16,794 nucleotides of DNA, taken from CAZGMN01 sp964526905 (lineage in GTDB: Bacteria > Acidobacteriota > Aminicenantia > Aminicenantales > Aminicenantaceae). The stretch is taken from assembly GCA_964526905.1 (NCBI GenBank), contig CAZGMN010000045.1, positions 1-16,794 on the forward strand, in the 5' to 3' direction. This document shows, in pieces, positions 1-7,884 of this stretch. The translations under genes were made by a program, and so were the position numbers. The notes beneath the pieces were generated by a model. It did not search any database. It saw only the letters and a program-made list of their open reading frames with translations, and was not told the origin of the DNA. Position 1 is the first letter of the stretch. Each line of letters begins with the position of its first letter.

Positions 1-2
1 CG

Positions 3-650
3 GTCGGACTGCTGGGAGTAGGAGGTGGAGGAAATGTAGCTGGCGTGAATATCGGCGGTCTTGGAGCAGGAGCCGGTGAAAGCATGACAGGCATTAACAT
101 CGGCGGCCTCGGTGTGGGAGCAGGAGAAAATCTGACAGGCATTAATCTCGGCGGCATTGGAGTAGGGGCTGGAAAGAATCTTGTCGGCATTAATCTCGGC
201 GGCTTTGGCGTTGGCGCCGGCGAGGATATGAAGGGATTGAACATCGGACTCCTTGGGGCCGGGGCCGGCAGGGATGTGCGCTGGGTCAATATCGGCGGCT
301 TCGGAATCGGCGCTGGAAGAGACATGAGCGGGCTGAATATCGGGCTCCTTGGCGTCGGCGCAGGACGCCGGCTTGTTGGGGTCACTTTCGGAGGTCTTGG
401 AGTAGGCGCTGAAGAGATTAAGGGAATTACAATCGGCGGGCTGGGAGTAGGGGCCGAAAAGTTAGTCGGGTTGACAATCGGAGGTCTTGGCGTAGGTGCT
501 GAACAAATTAAGGGAGTTACGATCGGCAGCCTGGGAGTAGGAGCCGAAAAGTTGGTTGGATTGACAATCGGCGGCATTGGCGCTGGCGCTGAAGAGGTTC
601 AGGGCGTCATGGTCGGCGGCTTCGGTGTGGGCGGCGAAATTCTGAAAGGC
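3..650 (+). repeat. In-gene tandem repeat, 48-bp units changing to 45-bp units
   Basis: Each unit encodes one Gly-rich repeat. Units up to base 380 are 48 bp (16 residues, with GAG-E/K/R-x-x-x-G after the core). From 381 to 650 they are 45 bp (15 residues, with GAE-x-x-x-G). The change is a single-residue deletion in the turn (AG lost before E), and every later unit inherits it. Alternating EKLVG and E(E/Q)IKG turns in the 45-bp block point to duplication of a 90-bp double unit. Confidence 0.85.
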
Positions 651-872
651 ATTCACTTGGCTCTGGGAACAGTCCAGGTGGCAAGAGATGGCCGGATGGT
701 CGGCTTGGCGGTGAGTGCCGTCAACTATTTCAGAGGAAAGCAGAGCGGAGTGAGCATTGGGATTGTTAACTACTGCTGGCAGTTGAAAGGCGTCCAAATC
801 GGCCTGGTCAATATCGTCCGCGATAATCCGAAATACTCAAGAGTCCTGCCTCTTATAAACGTGAATTTTTAG
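3..872 (+). CDS. Glycine-rich tandem-repeat surface protein, 5' end cut by the window edge
   Basis: The frame is open from the first bases of the window, so the N-terminus and signal peptide lie outside it; the GTG at 45 is an internal repeat codon, not a start. The visible part is built from near-identical units of the form (I/L/V)N(I/L)GGLGVGAGxxxxG. About 7.5 units of 16 residues (to base 380) are followed by six units of 15 residues (381-650). After that come diverged repeats of the type GVSIGIVNY and GVQIGLVN, ending in LPLINVNF. The style matches the LA_2272-type surface-repeat proteins known from Leptospira and other diderms; this is family recall, not a search. Alternating hydrophobic and Gly positions fit a beta-solenoid or beta-rich envelope protein. 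The function is unknown. The next gene is convergent. Real CDS: high confidence; family: moderate. Confidence 0.85.
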   Translation, partial: VGLLGVGGGGNVAGVNIGGLGAGAGESMTGINIGGLGVGAGENLTGINLGGIGVGAGKNLVGINLGGFGVGAGEDMKGLNIGLLGAGAGRDVRWVNIGGFGIGAGRDMSGLNIGLLGVGAGRRLVGVTFGGLGVGAEEIKGITIGGLGVGAEKLVGLTIGGLGVGAEQIKGVTIGSLGVGAEKLVGLTIGGIGAGAEEVQGVMVGGFGVGGEILKGIHLALGTVQVARDGRMVGLAVSAVNYFRGKQSGVSIGIVNYCWQLKGVQIGLVNIVRDNPKYSRVLPLINVNF

Positions 873-917
873 TAAGATTTCATTGATCCATATTTTGCTG
901 AATTAGGCCAAGGGATT

Positions 918-934
918 TCTCCGTTTTAAGGAGA
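918..934. terminator. Weak stem-loop between convergent genes
   Basis: TCTCC (918-922) pairs with GGAGA (930-934) around the loop GTTTTAA, between the ends of the + strand repeat gene and the - strand radical SAM gene. The stem is short and no clear U tract follows on either strand, so a role as a shared terminator is only possible. Confidence 0.25.
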
Positions 935-948
935 GAGCGCAAGCAAGG

Positions 949-2247
949 TTAAGTCTCCTCTAACATTTGCTGCCATTCTGTTTCTATATCCCTGTAAGGA
1001 ACGGGCAAGGCTTCACCGTTATTCCTTCTATCTCTAATTTTTTCGGCAAGATAGATAGAAGGACATAGCTTGTGCAAAGGGGCAGGAATTGCTTCCTTCA
1101 TCCTTTTATAGATATCCAAAAAATCTTCTTCCATAATGTTGCCAAATGATATAGGCAAGAATACACACGGTTCCACATTGCCTAGGCTATCAATATGAAA
1201 ATGGGTATGACCTCCCATCATGCATCCTAATCGCTCTGGGGCTTCAGCATAATCCTCATAAGAGATGAGCGGATAATCCCTATATTTCTTCGCCCGATTT
1301 GCTTCCATGAAAAATTCTGTGACGATTCTGCGATCCTCTTCAGAAAAGAGTTCGCCTCTATCTTCAAAGAGGTAGCCCCCACAAGGCTTTGGCTCAAGGA
1401 ATCGTATTGCTCCCACATTTAATTCTTTTGCCAATTCAAAATACTTCGGAAGATCACCTGAGCAAATTAAATCCTTTGTCAAACACAGATTGATATATGT
1501 GAATACTCTTGCCTCTTGAAAATATCTAATTGCTTGAAGAGCTTCTTGATATGATCCCTTGAAACCTCGCAAATCGTCATGACGTTGCGGAATAACATCA
1601 TCAAGGCCAATGGCTGAAGCGCTGATTCCCGCTTCATTGAGTTCCCTGGCCTTCTCTGCTGTTACCCTGTGTCCTGAAGTGTAAATATGGAATTCTGATA
1701 GACTTTTGTTTCCCGATTCCAACATTTCTATCAACCCATCATATCTGAGCATTGGTTCTCCGCCTGAGAGAGCAATGATGTTTGCTCCTATCTTTTGAAT
1801 ATCTTCTATAATTTTTTTCCATCGCTCTACAGGAACAATATCCTCGTCAGCAAGATTAAAATGCTCATAACAATGTTTGCAGTCATAATTGCACTTTCGA
1901 GTTATCGCTAGAATCGCAATATCAATCTGAGATTTTAATGGTGTCCCAGCAGCTTTAATGTTTAATCCACCCCTGGCGGTCATGCGAGAAAAGGGACTGG
2001 AAGGCCAGCGGGGAGTTGTCAAAGAAAAATAATAGCTATTATTAAACTTCACAATCTTCTTAAGATTCAAATCGTTTAAGACTTGGAGTGCAGAAAGCAG
2101 ACCTCCTTTTGATGGCCTGAGCCTAAATAACGGGTATTTCTTTCTTTGAAAAATGTGTTTTCCTGATGAAATTATGAATTTCAACCTGATAAGCGCTGCT
2201 CTCCAGCCGCCAAGAAATTCGATTTTTCTGGATAGGCATTTATTCAT
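949..2247 (-). CDS. Radical SAM protein with a reduced SPASM (twitch-like) C-terminal domain
   Basis: A 432-residue radical SAM enzyme that should cleave S-adenosylmethionine with a [4Fe-4S] cluster to start a radical reaction. The cluster motif CNYDCKHC puts Cys at 119, 123 and 126, and the SAM-binding GGEP follows at 162-165. In the C-terminal part, Cys342 to Cys361 fits the SPASM pattern CX13GX4C exactly. The second SPASM cysteine block, however, is reduced to a single Cys395 (HKLCPS), so at most one auxiliary cluster seems likely. About 100 residues without a recognised domain precede the barrel. The ATG overlaps the stop of the upstream lipoprotein-like gene (ATGA at 2247-2244), so the two are probably translationally coupled. 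SPASM/twitch enzymes often modify peptides or proteins. The substrate here is unknown, and the coupled gene product is a natural candidate by inference only. Confidence 0.85.
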   Translation of the reverse strand: MNKCLSRKIEFLGGWRAALIRLKFIISSGKHIFQRKKYPLFRLRPSKGGLLSALQVLNDLNLKKIVKFNNSYYFSLTTPRWPSSPFSRMTARGGLNIKAAGTPLKSQIDIAILAITRKCNYDCKHCYEHFNLADEDIVPVERWKKIIEDIQKIGANIIALSGGEPMLRYDGLIEMLESGNKSLSEFHIYTSGHRVTAEKARELNEAGISASAIGLDDVIPQRHDDLRGFKGSYQEALQAIRYFQEARVFTYINLCLTKDLICSGDLPKYFELAKELNVGAIRFLEPKPCGGYLFEDRGELFSEEDRRIVTEFFMEANRAKKYRDYPLISYEDYAEAPERLGCMMGGHTHFHIDSLGNVEPCVFLPISFGNIMEEDFLDIYKRMKEAIPAPLHKLCPSIYLAEKIRDRRNNGEALPVPYRDIETEWQQMLEET

Positions 2248-3917
2248 TGTTTTCTGATCTTCATCATAGTCTCTGTTTTCCAGTCCAAATACTCTTTGAG
2301 TGCGTATTGAACCGTGAATCCAGGCTCAGTAAAGATTTTTTCGAGAATATCTGTTTGAGGCTCTCCTTTCGCTTCGAGATGAATGTCATAGTATCCGCTT
2401 GCTTTGAGGATGACTGATCTTTCCAGATCATAATTTCTGGCAGGAGGTTCAAAGATGAGCTCGGCCGAATCTCCTGTGTTGGGCATAGCAAGATAGTTGT
2501 TATCAGTTTTAGCTAAGATTTCTCTGATATCTTGACCTTTGTGATCGATAGCCCTTGTGGCTTCGATCTCTTTAATTTTTATAGGCAAATCCTCTGTATA
2601 ATCAACAGCAAGATAATTGATCATCCAGAAACCTGCAGGCGGAGTCAGCTTGATTTTTAGCCTATCGCCCGGAACATCCTTAAGGTCAAGAGAGTAGCTT
2701 CTATCTTCTGAGACAAACGGCCCGCCTCCTAAAATCATCCCCTTGGATTTCCATCCATCCTTAGTTTCTACCCGGATATGAAGCCGATAAAGCTCTTCTC
2801 TAAGGTCCAAATTCATTAATCTGTGAAACGAAGGCCCCAAATTATTGACATCGTCATACCATTCAAAAACTTTATTTCCATATAAATCCAAAAATCTCTT
2901 CAACACTTGAGAGCCCCACAAGGTATTGCAGCCATTAAAGAGAAGTTTTACGTTTGCGGCACCTTCTGGCTTAGGAAACTCAAAGGTGAGTTCATCTTTT
3001 AAATTTTCTTTTTTATCTGGATCTTTATCCTCAGTCTGAGTCTGCCAGAAAATCCAGTCATTTTTAGAGACATAAGGCATGAGGTCTTGCCCTTTTCCAT
3101 CAGAAGCTTGAATGGGAGCGATCGGCTGGGAAATGGTATGGATTTTTCCCGATACATCTGGCATGACCTTGACCCTTTTTGGATGGTCCACCACAACCAG
3201 TTTTATCTCATCTGTGTATTGAGTCTCATTCACTTCATTTGTAATCTTCATCTTATACTGGCCGCTGACTTCCCTTAAATGTTCAAGGCTGCACCATTCA
3301 GTTCTCTTTAGTCCTTGACATATTGCTCCTCCATAAGGCTCGGCATCAAAGATATAGCTCTCCCCATCAAAGGAATAGATAAAGGGACAGGATTCTTTAG
3401 TCAGAGCAACAATGACCCCAAGAGCAAGTATTCCCGCTGAAATCCCGCCCATGACCGCAAGAAAAGTTAAGCCTGGATCAACTCTTTTTACCCAAGCCAG
3501 TTGAACCTCTGAGATTGGAATAAGGATTTTTTCCCCATATTCATAAGAAGAACAGATAAATTTATTTTCTTCCTCCCTTATAATCATGTCACGATATGTT
3601 GTTCCATTTTTTGTTGTAATTTCAATAATCTTGCCGTTTTGGTCTTTTTTTATTCTTTGAACGAGATTAAGCTCTATCTCCAATTCTTTTAGCGACATTG
3701 CTGTGCCTATAATAGTATCTCCAATAATATATCCAGGGAGGTCTTTAGGGAATTCGACATATTCTCCTGATGTTTTCATAACAGCCAAAACTTTAACCTT
3801 TCCCCCTTTCGCATAAACAGTTTCTCCTCTCTCCTTCTTCGTGGTATAAACAGAACATGAGAACGTAAATACAATAAAGGCAACCAAAGTGAATAAAGAA
3901 ACCAATTTTTTTCTCAT
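2244..3917 (-). CDS. Probable lipoprotein with Gly-rich membrane segment and CPF-Y-FDG domain
   Basis: A 557-residue envelope protein. The N-terminus (MRKK, then a hydrophobic stretch ending FTFSC) resembles a lipoprotein signal with the lipid-accepting Cys at 21; the residue at -3 is Thr, so the lipobox is imperfect. A beta-rich stretch (about 38-140) precedes a Gly-rich hydrophobic helix (about 148-172). Next comes a conserved-looking module starting SCPFIYSFDGESYIFDAEPYG and containing Cys177, Cys200 and Cys209, then NEVNETQYTDEIKLVVVDHP. I recall similar modules in uncharacterised secreted proteins of Bacteroidota-like and Aminicenantes-like genomes. The long C-terminal part (about 250-557) looks beta-rich and has no motif I can name. 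Its start is supported by a good promoter and a GGGG Shine-Dalgarno. It overlaps the radical SAM gene by 4 bases. Function unknown. Confidence 0.8.
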   Translation of the reverse strand: MRKKLVSLFTLVAFIVFTFSCSVYTTKKERGETVYAKGGKVKVLAVMKTSGEYVEFPKDLPGYIIGDTIIGTAMSLKELEIELNLVQRIKKDQNGKIIEITTKNGTTYRDMIIREEENKFICSSYEYGEKILIPISEVQLAWVKRVDPGLTFLAVMGGISAGILALGVIVALTKESCPFIYSFDGESYIFDAEPYGGAICQGLKRTEWCSLEHLREVSGQYKMKITNEVNETQYTDEIKLVVVDHPKRVKVMPDVSGKIHTISQPIAPIQASDGKGQDLMPYVSKNDWIFWQTQTEDKDPDKKENLKDELTFEFPKPEGAANVKLLFNGCNTLWGSQVLKRFLDLYGNKVFEWYDDVNNLGPSFHRLMNLDLREELYRLHIRVETKDGWKSKGMILGGGPFVSEDRSYSLDLKDVPGDRLKIKLTPPAGFWMINYLAVDYTEDLPIKIKEIEATRAIDHKGQDIREILAKTDNNYLAMPNTGDSAELIFEPPARNYDLERSVILKASGYYDIHLEAKGEPQTDILEKIFTEPGFTVQYALKEYLDWKTETMMKIRKQ

Positions 3918-3941
3918 TGTATTTTCCCCTTTTTTTGTTTG

Positions 3942-3969
3942 AAAATAGCAAACATTTTTAAAATGTCAA
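3942..3969 (-). promoter_or_regulatory. Sigma70-type promoter of the lipoprotein/radical SAM operon
   Basis: On the - strand, a perfect -35 TTGACA (3969-3964), a 16-base spacer and a -10 TATTTT (3947-3942) preceded by TGC (extended -10). Transcription would start near 3935, giving a leader of about 18 bases that contains AGGGG before the ATG at 3917. Confidence 0.65.
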
Positions 3970-4108
3970 GATAGATTAAAGCTTGAAAAATATTAATAAC
4001 TTTTTATTTTCACAACATTCCATGCGAAATTTCAAGGAAACATCAGGCCTTTTTATTAAGCTCATCACTTTCAGGGCAAGCCTATAAAGTCCAACGTTCT
4101 TTTAATAA

Positions 4109-5344
4109 TCAAAAATGCAGTCCAAGGGTAAAGCCGACACTGCCTGTTGACATACGGAGATTTTGGGCAGGAATATCTGCATCTGGAATCCCAGGAATGT
4201 GTTGTGAGGGCAAAAATACATAATCCGCTATAAAGCCAAACGATAGAGCATCCTGAAGATAGAAATTGAGTTCAGTAAAGGCCATCCAGCTAAAAAAATT
4301 TTTTGAGATTTTGTGTTCAGTTATTTGTGTGTATGGCCAGACATAATAATTGTAAGTTGCTGCTTTCAAATTGAGATTGAGCTTGGCTGCACCCATACCG
4401 AGGCCGATATTCCAATTGATTCTTTCACCTAACTTCTTGCGAAAGAGTCTACGGATACCGATGGCATAATAGCCTTTGGTATCAGTCTCCTGGGTCACTT
4501 CAACTGATGGATTATATGCCCATCGAGTTCCTATTATTGACGGCTCACCCAGCCAGAGCAGCGCTGCTCCGAATTCTATATGTGGTTTAAAGGAATAGGT
4601 GAATTGAAGTTTTCGCAAGAGGTTAAAATTGCTTGCAGGCTCATGATATCCATATTCATAATATCCATATCCAGAAACGTCATAGCCGTTGCTTTTCAGC
4701 AAATTTGAGTAGCGTGCAGACACCTGGGTGAAAATATATCCGGCCTGGGCTGAAAGGTTTATCTTTCTTGGTAGGATAGCACCGGTAACAAATCTTTGCA
4801 ATTTCTCCCATTCAGCCTGTTGCTTCTCTTCACTGCCGGTGAAATCAAATGCCATCTCACCTTTCTCAAATGAAGAGCTAACTAATCTTCCTAGGCTGCC
4901 ACTGCCTGCAGCAATCATAACTTCATACAAAAGGGGCCGTGTCCCTGAGTCCTTAAATTTCTTCATATATGCTGCTGGCTGATTCTTTGCTCGGAAAAAT
5001 ATAAGGTTCCCAAGATAAGTTCCGACAAGCATGCTGTAGAAGACACTGCGGCCTCTATTTTTCTCAGTTTCAATTGTCACCTTGGCCAGATTTCGGTAGT
5101 GAACTCTCTCATCGTTTTTTCCCAGGCGCACTATAAGCGACTCGCCGTCGACTCCGACTAACAACCCGAAGATAGGACCTCCTTCTTTCCGATATACAGA
5201 CACTCTGTTAAAAAGCAGGCCCAATGCTGTTGGCAGCTCAGAGACCGACGAAGATGAGCTTTGGCCCGTTTGCCCTCCTCTCATTTCCCAAGGGTATAAA
5301 AGAAAAGCCAAAGTCAATATCACGAAAATTCCTTTTCGCATCAT
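4109..5344 (-). CDS. Exported protein with C-terminal outer-membrane beta-barrel-like domain
   Basis: The frame is open up to an ATG at 5386, but that codon lies inside the promoter spacer. The ATG at 5344 follows AGGAGGGGG at good distance and opens directly onto a signal peptide (MMRKGIFVILTLAFLLYP), giving 411 residues. After the signal, about residues 45-90 look like a small beta-barrel (Sm-like) domain (VDGESLIVRL, RVHYRNLAKVTI). A Gly-containing hydrophobic stretch (FYSMLVGTYLGNLIFF) follows. From about residue 195 to the end, alternating amphipathic strands rich in Tyr and Phe (LSAQAGYIFTQVSARYSNL, GFIADYVFLP) finish with FTLGLHF, the terminal-Phe signal typical of outer-membrane barrels. 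No enzyme motif is visible. It lies 191 bases upstream of the lipoprotein gene on the same strand, but each has its own promoter. Confidence 0.8.
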   Translation of the reverse strand: MMRKGIFVILTLAFLLYPWEMRGGQTGQSSSSSVSELPTALGLLFNRVSVYRKEGGPIFGLLVGVDGESLIVRLGKNDERVHYRNLAKVTIETEKNRGRSVFYSMLVGTYLGNLIFFRAKNQPAAYMKKFKDSGTRPLLYEVMIAAGSGSLGRLVSSSFEKGEMAFDFTGSEEKQQAEWEKLQRFVTGAILPRKINLSAQAGYIFTQVSARYSNLLKSNGYDVSGYGYYEYGYHEPASNFNLLRKLQFTYSFKPHIEFGAALLWLGEPSIIGTRWAYNPSVEVTQETDTKGYYAIGIRRLFRKKLGERINWNIGLGMGAAKLNLNLKAATYNYYVWPYTQITEHKISKNFFSWMAFTELNFYLQDALSFGFIADYVFLPSQHIPGIPDADIPAQNLRMSTGSVGFTLGLHF

Positions 5345-5371
5345 TGACCCCCTCCTCTTTTCATAAACATA

Positions 5372-5400
5372 TATATATCTCCACATGGTGAAATAATCAA
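5372..5400 (-). promoter_or_regulatory. Sigma70-type promoter of the beta-barrel gene
   Basis: On the - strand, -35 TTGATT (5400-5395), a 17-base spacer and -10 TATATA (5377-5372). The predicted start near 5365 leaves about 20 bases of leader with a strong Shine-Dalgarno before the ATG at 5344. It excludes the upstream ATG at 5386. Confidence 0.6.
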
Positions 5401-5501
5401 TAAGGTTCTATTAAACTTTAGCATTCTTGCATCCTATTTTGTCCTTAAAGGCCTTCATACATTATCTTTTTTTAAAAATATAAATTACTCTAAGAAAAAA
5501 G

Positions 5502-5552
5502 TTGTTAAGGATTTGTAAAGAGATTGTTAAAAATTTGTTAAAATTTTGTGAT
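5502..5552. promoter_or_regulatory. Five direct 7-bp sites at exact 11-bp spacing (Pho-box-like operator)
   Basis: TTGTTAA-like heptamers begin at 5502, 5513, 5524, 5535 and 5546 (TTGTTAA, TTGTAAA, TTGTTAA, TTGTTAA, TTGTGAT), separated by 4-base A+T-rich spacers. Read on the - strand the site is TTAACAA. Seven-base direct repeats with an 11-bp period are the layout of PhoB/PhoP operators, and TTAACA is the Bacillus PhoP half-site. The - strand has a TATATT (5482-5477) 19 bases beyond the last site, a possible activator-dependent -10. The only gene starting downstream is the beta-barrel gene at 5344. Confidence 0.5.
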
Positions 5553-5788
5553 ATTTTTTCCTTTAATTTATTTCTGCTGAGAAGGAAATGAGAAAGAATT
5601 ATTTTTTGATTGGATGATATCTCCTCTCCTTGCTCAGAAATCGTGTTCCGCCTTGAGAAAAGAAATATCGCCAGATGATTATCTATGCCAATGAATAATA
5701 AATAAAGATGAAGGCGATAAGATTCATTTTGTCGCTTAACTTGGGGCGGAAAAGAGGAGCGGGCATTGGTATAAGAGTTGCAAAAATC
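5553..5788. other. A+T-rich spacer, no gene seen
   Basis: Between the iterated sites and the stop of the ROK-like gene I see no plausible ORF, no RNA gene and no strong terminator. This stretch lies downstream of the ROK-like gene and upstream of the operator-like array. Confidence 0.5.
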
Positions 5789-6955
5789 TTATAGTATGTC
5801 TGGAGGCAATATGAGGGCTGCTCCGACGAGCCCGGCACCGTCTTTTTTGAGAAGCTCCTTCACGCCAGGAATTTCATCAGCCAAGATGGTCACAAAATCA
5901 TAGCCCTTATCTTTAATCTCTTTTTCCATAGCAGGCAAGGTAAGATTCTTGGCAGGCCTGCTTGTCAGCCAGCCTCCCAAGATGAAGACTCTTGTTCCTT
6001 TGACCCATTTCCAGAACTCAGTCTCTAAGCGCGGAGGGTCATTGACCACGGCTTTTTTGGATTCGCCCTCTGCCCCTCCTTCAAAGGTTAAAATCACCAA
6101 TCGAGCTAAAGCTGCGCCTGCTTTTCTGTAGAGAGCTCGAGCCTCATCTTTGATGCTTTCGTCCTTATGCTCGGTCAAAGAGGCTATGAACTCTCCTCCG
6201 AGTTTGTCTTTGCTGAATTTATTCGCCAGGATGACGTTTCTTTCTGCCTGATATCTCAATCCTTCACCTGTTGCCAAGTCTTCTAAGGTTAAAGAGCCAG
6301 GAGCTATTCTTCCTTCGCCCTCTCCGACGATGATGTCGAAGAACTGCTGGGGGCCGGGAATGGGTATGACCCGGCTTTCTTTTAGATAAAAGGCGCCTGC
6401 TCCAAAACCTGTTCCCGGGATGAAACCGGCAATTTTTCCGCTCTTCTTTAAAGCCTCTTTTGCTGTGGGAAATTTCTCGATGTTCGCCAAAAGATAATGG
6501 GCCATGGCAAGGACATTGGCCACTCCGTCGTTGTTGACAACCGCATTCCAGCCAGCTCCCATCATCCTCGATACTTCCTGCGCCAGCTTGAGATTCTCTA
6601 AATCAGGCACATTGGGAACTGTCCCCTTATATGGAATTCCATCTTCCAACCAGGCGCCGGGCGCGGATATTCCGACAGTTTTTATCAAAGGATAGCGGTA
6701 TTTCTTTTCGACCCTTTGAGACAAGGCTTTAATATCTTTGACTGTTTTTTCCAATGTCGCTTTGAGGTCTGTCACCAATCCTTTGGGATGGCCTAAAACA
6801 TATTTTGTGGGATTCTTTATCTTTTTTGGTTTTTTGGGGTAGAGAAGATAAGGGCTGCTGATAAATCGGCCCCGGCTGACTCGGACCGCTGCAAATCCCC
6901 TTCTGGTGTGGGTGGCTCCAAAGTCAATGACAGGGATTATTCTTGTGTCTTTCAT
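5789..6955 (-). CDS. ROK/glucokinase-like ASKHA-fold protein without the ROK zinc motif
   Basis: A 388-residue protein of the sugar-kinase/actin fold. The motifs seen in order are: phosphate-1 VIDFGATHTRRG with Asp11; SAPGAWLEDGIP near 98; NNDGVANVLA with the likely catalytic base Asp143; phosphate-2 IPGTGFGAGAFY (179-190); and a C-terminal AGLVGAALI. ROK kinases usually carry a zinc-binding CxCGxxGC segment after the phosphate-2 loop. Here that region reads VGEGEGRIAPGSLTLEDLATGEGL and has no Cys, so it is either a zinc-free glucokinase-like enzyme or a diverged member with another substrate. It would phosphorylate a sugar with ATP in the cytoplasm; the substrate cannot be told. The ATG at 6955 lies 13 bases after the stop of the NTF2-like gene and has only a weak Shine-Dalgarno, which fits translation in an operon. 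Confidence 0.8.
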   Translation of the reverse strand: MKDTRIIPVIDFGATHTRRGFAAVRVSRGRFISSPYLLYPKKPKKIKNPTKYVLGHPKGLVTDLKATLEKTVKDIKALSQRVEKKYRYPLIKTVGISAPGAWLEDGIPYKGTVPNVPDLENLKLAQEVSRMMGAGWNAVVNNDGVANVLAMAHYLLANIEKFPTAKEALKKSGKIAGFIPGTGFGAGAFYLKESRVIPIPGPQQFFDIIVGEGEGRIAPGSLTLEDLATGEGLRYQAERNVILANKFSKDKLGGEFIASLTEHKDESIKDEARALYRKAGAALARLVILTFEGGAEGESKKAVVNDPPRLETEFWKWVKGTRVFILGGWLTSRPAKNLTLPAMEKEIKDKGYDFVTILADEIPGVKELLKKDGAGLVGAALILPPDIL

Positions 6956-6968
6956 TCAGAGAAACGGA

Positions 6969-7511
6969 TTATCGAGCCTTCGAAGGAGGCGACAGATATT
7001 CCTGAGGGATGGGACAATCGCCCCGCTCATCCATCCATAAGATGGCGCAGATCTGCCAGCGGACGCCGTCGTTGGTCAGCTGGATGCTGTTAATTCCCCG
7101 AACCGTTTTCTCCGGGTCGGTAATATTGATTCCCTTTCGGTAGGTAGAAAAAACATGGGCCATCCGCCCAAAGACTTCGACCCTGCGTGCGATCTCCGAC
7201 TCGTGGAAGCTCTTCATCAGACCCTCTTGAATCCTTTCCTGGAAGGAGCGGATAAAGGTCTCTCTGTTCATGCGGTCGATGGTGTCATCCTTGTTGATGC
7301 GGATAAACGGAGCTTCTGGCGCAACGGCCGAACGAAGGCGCTCGAAGTCAGGCGTTCCACCCTCGGGAAAGGAAAGAGACTCGTAGAGAGTCTTGATGAC
7401 AACATCCATCGAGGAGCTCTCTTCGGTTAAAGGCGGCCCTAAAAGAGATATCCCAAAAATCCCAAGAGCCATTAAAAAGAAAGAGATTGTGAATTTTGAT
7501 TTGATTCTCAT
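6969..7511 (-). CDS. Small exported NTF2/SnoaL-like protein
   Basis: A 180-residue protein. The N-terminus (MRIKSKFTISFFLMALGIFGISLL) is a signal peptide or anchor. The rest resembles the NTF2-like cone fold: an N-terminal helix with VVIKTLYESLSF, PDFERLRSAVAPEAPFIRI, then paired strands ARRVEVFGRMAHVFSTYRKG and GINSIQLTNDGVRWQICAILW. These features match the SnoaL/DUF4440-like group, which includes both enzymes and binding proteins, so no reaction can be assigned. The ATG at 7511 follows GAGGT at a suitable distance. A possible extended -10 (TGGCATAAT, - strand, -10 hexamer 7557-7552) lies about 40 bases upstream. It is the first gene of a two-gene unit with the ROK-like gene. Confidence 0.75.
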   Translation of the reverse strand: MRIKSKFTISFFLMALGIFGISLLGPPLTEESSSMDVVIKTLYESLSFPEGGTPDFERLRSAVAPEAPFIRINKDDTIDRMNRETFIRSFQERIQEGLMKSFHESEIARRVEVFGRMAHVFSTYRKGINITDPEKTVRGINSIQLTNDGVRWQICAILWMDERGDCPIPQEYLSPPSKAR

Positions 7512-7656
7512 CCGGACCTCATAAAAGATTTATTTCTCCTGCCCAGCAGCTATTATGCCAGAGATATTTAAAAAAATTAAGGAGAAATCATGGGGAGATT
7601 GCATCTTTTTTTTCGTGATGAAAACCTTTATCACGGATTTACAGATGCTTCCTTAA

Positions 7657-7880
7657 GGGGAGACGATACTTCACTATATATAGTTAGGATAATGGTGATA
7701 AAATGCATAGTTTAAAAAATAAGTATTGTGTTCCCAAATTAACCAGCTTCAAGGTTTTTTGAAATTGTTTGCAGAAGAGTTTCAGGGGCATTATACTTTT
7801 ATTTATGGAGACACGATATTTAATTTGTCCAGTCGGTCATCATCTTTTCAGGATTGAGTTATTTTATGTCCTGTGTCCCT
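7657..7880. repeat. Cluster of degenerate REP-like repeats upstream of the tld operon
   Basis: Five imperfect copies of a roughly 20-base motif near GGGGACACaATAtTTAATT lie in both orientations. Forward: 7657-7674 (ggggagacgatacttc), 7784-7804 and 7807-7826 (ggagacacgatatttaattt). Reverse: 7714-7735 (reading gggaacacaatacttatt) and 7862-7880. Such GGGGACA..TACTTA units resemble the short interspersed repeats linked in several phyla to REP-associated tyrosine transposases. No transposase is present here. Apart from these copies, the 7512-7935 spacer shows no gene, only a putative promoter just before 7936. Confidence 0.55.
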
Positions 7881-7884
7881 CGAA

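Noticed and set aside
3..650. Tandem repeats as a CRISPR or satellite array
   Set aside because: The units are contiguous, without spacers, in frame and coding, so they are a protein repeat.
5345..5386. Upstream ATG at 5386 as start of the barrel gene
   Set aside because: It lies in the spacer of the predicted promoter, adds a charged tail before the signal peptide, and lacks the Shine-Dalgarno seen for 5344.
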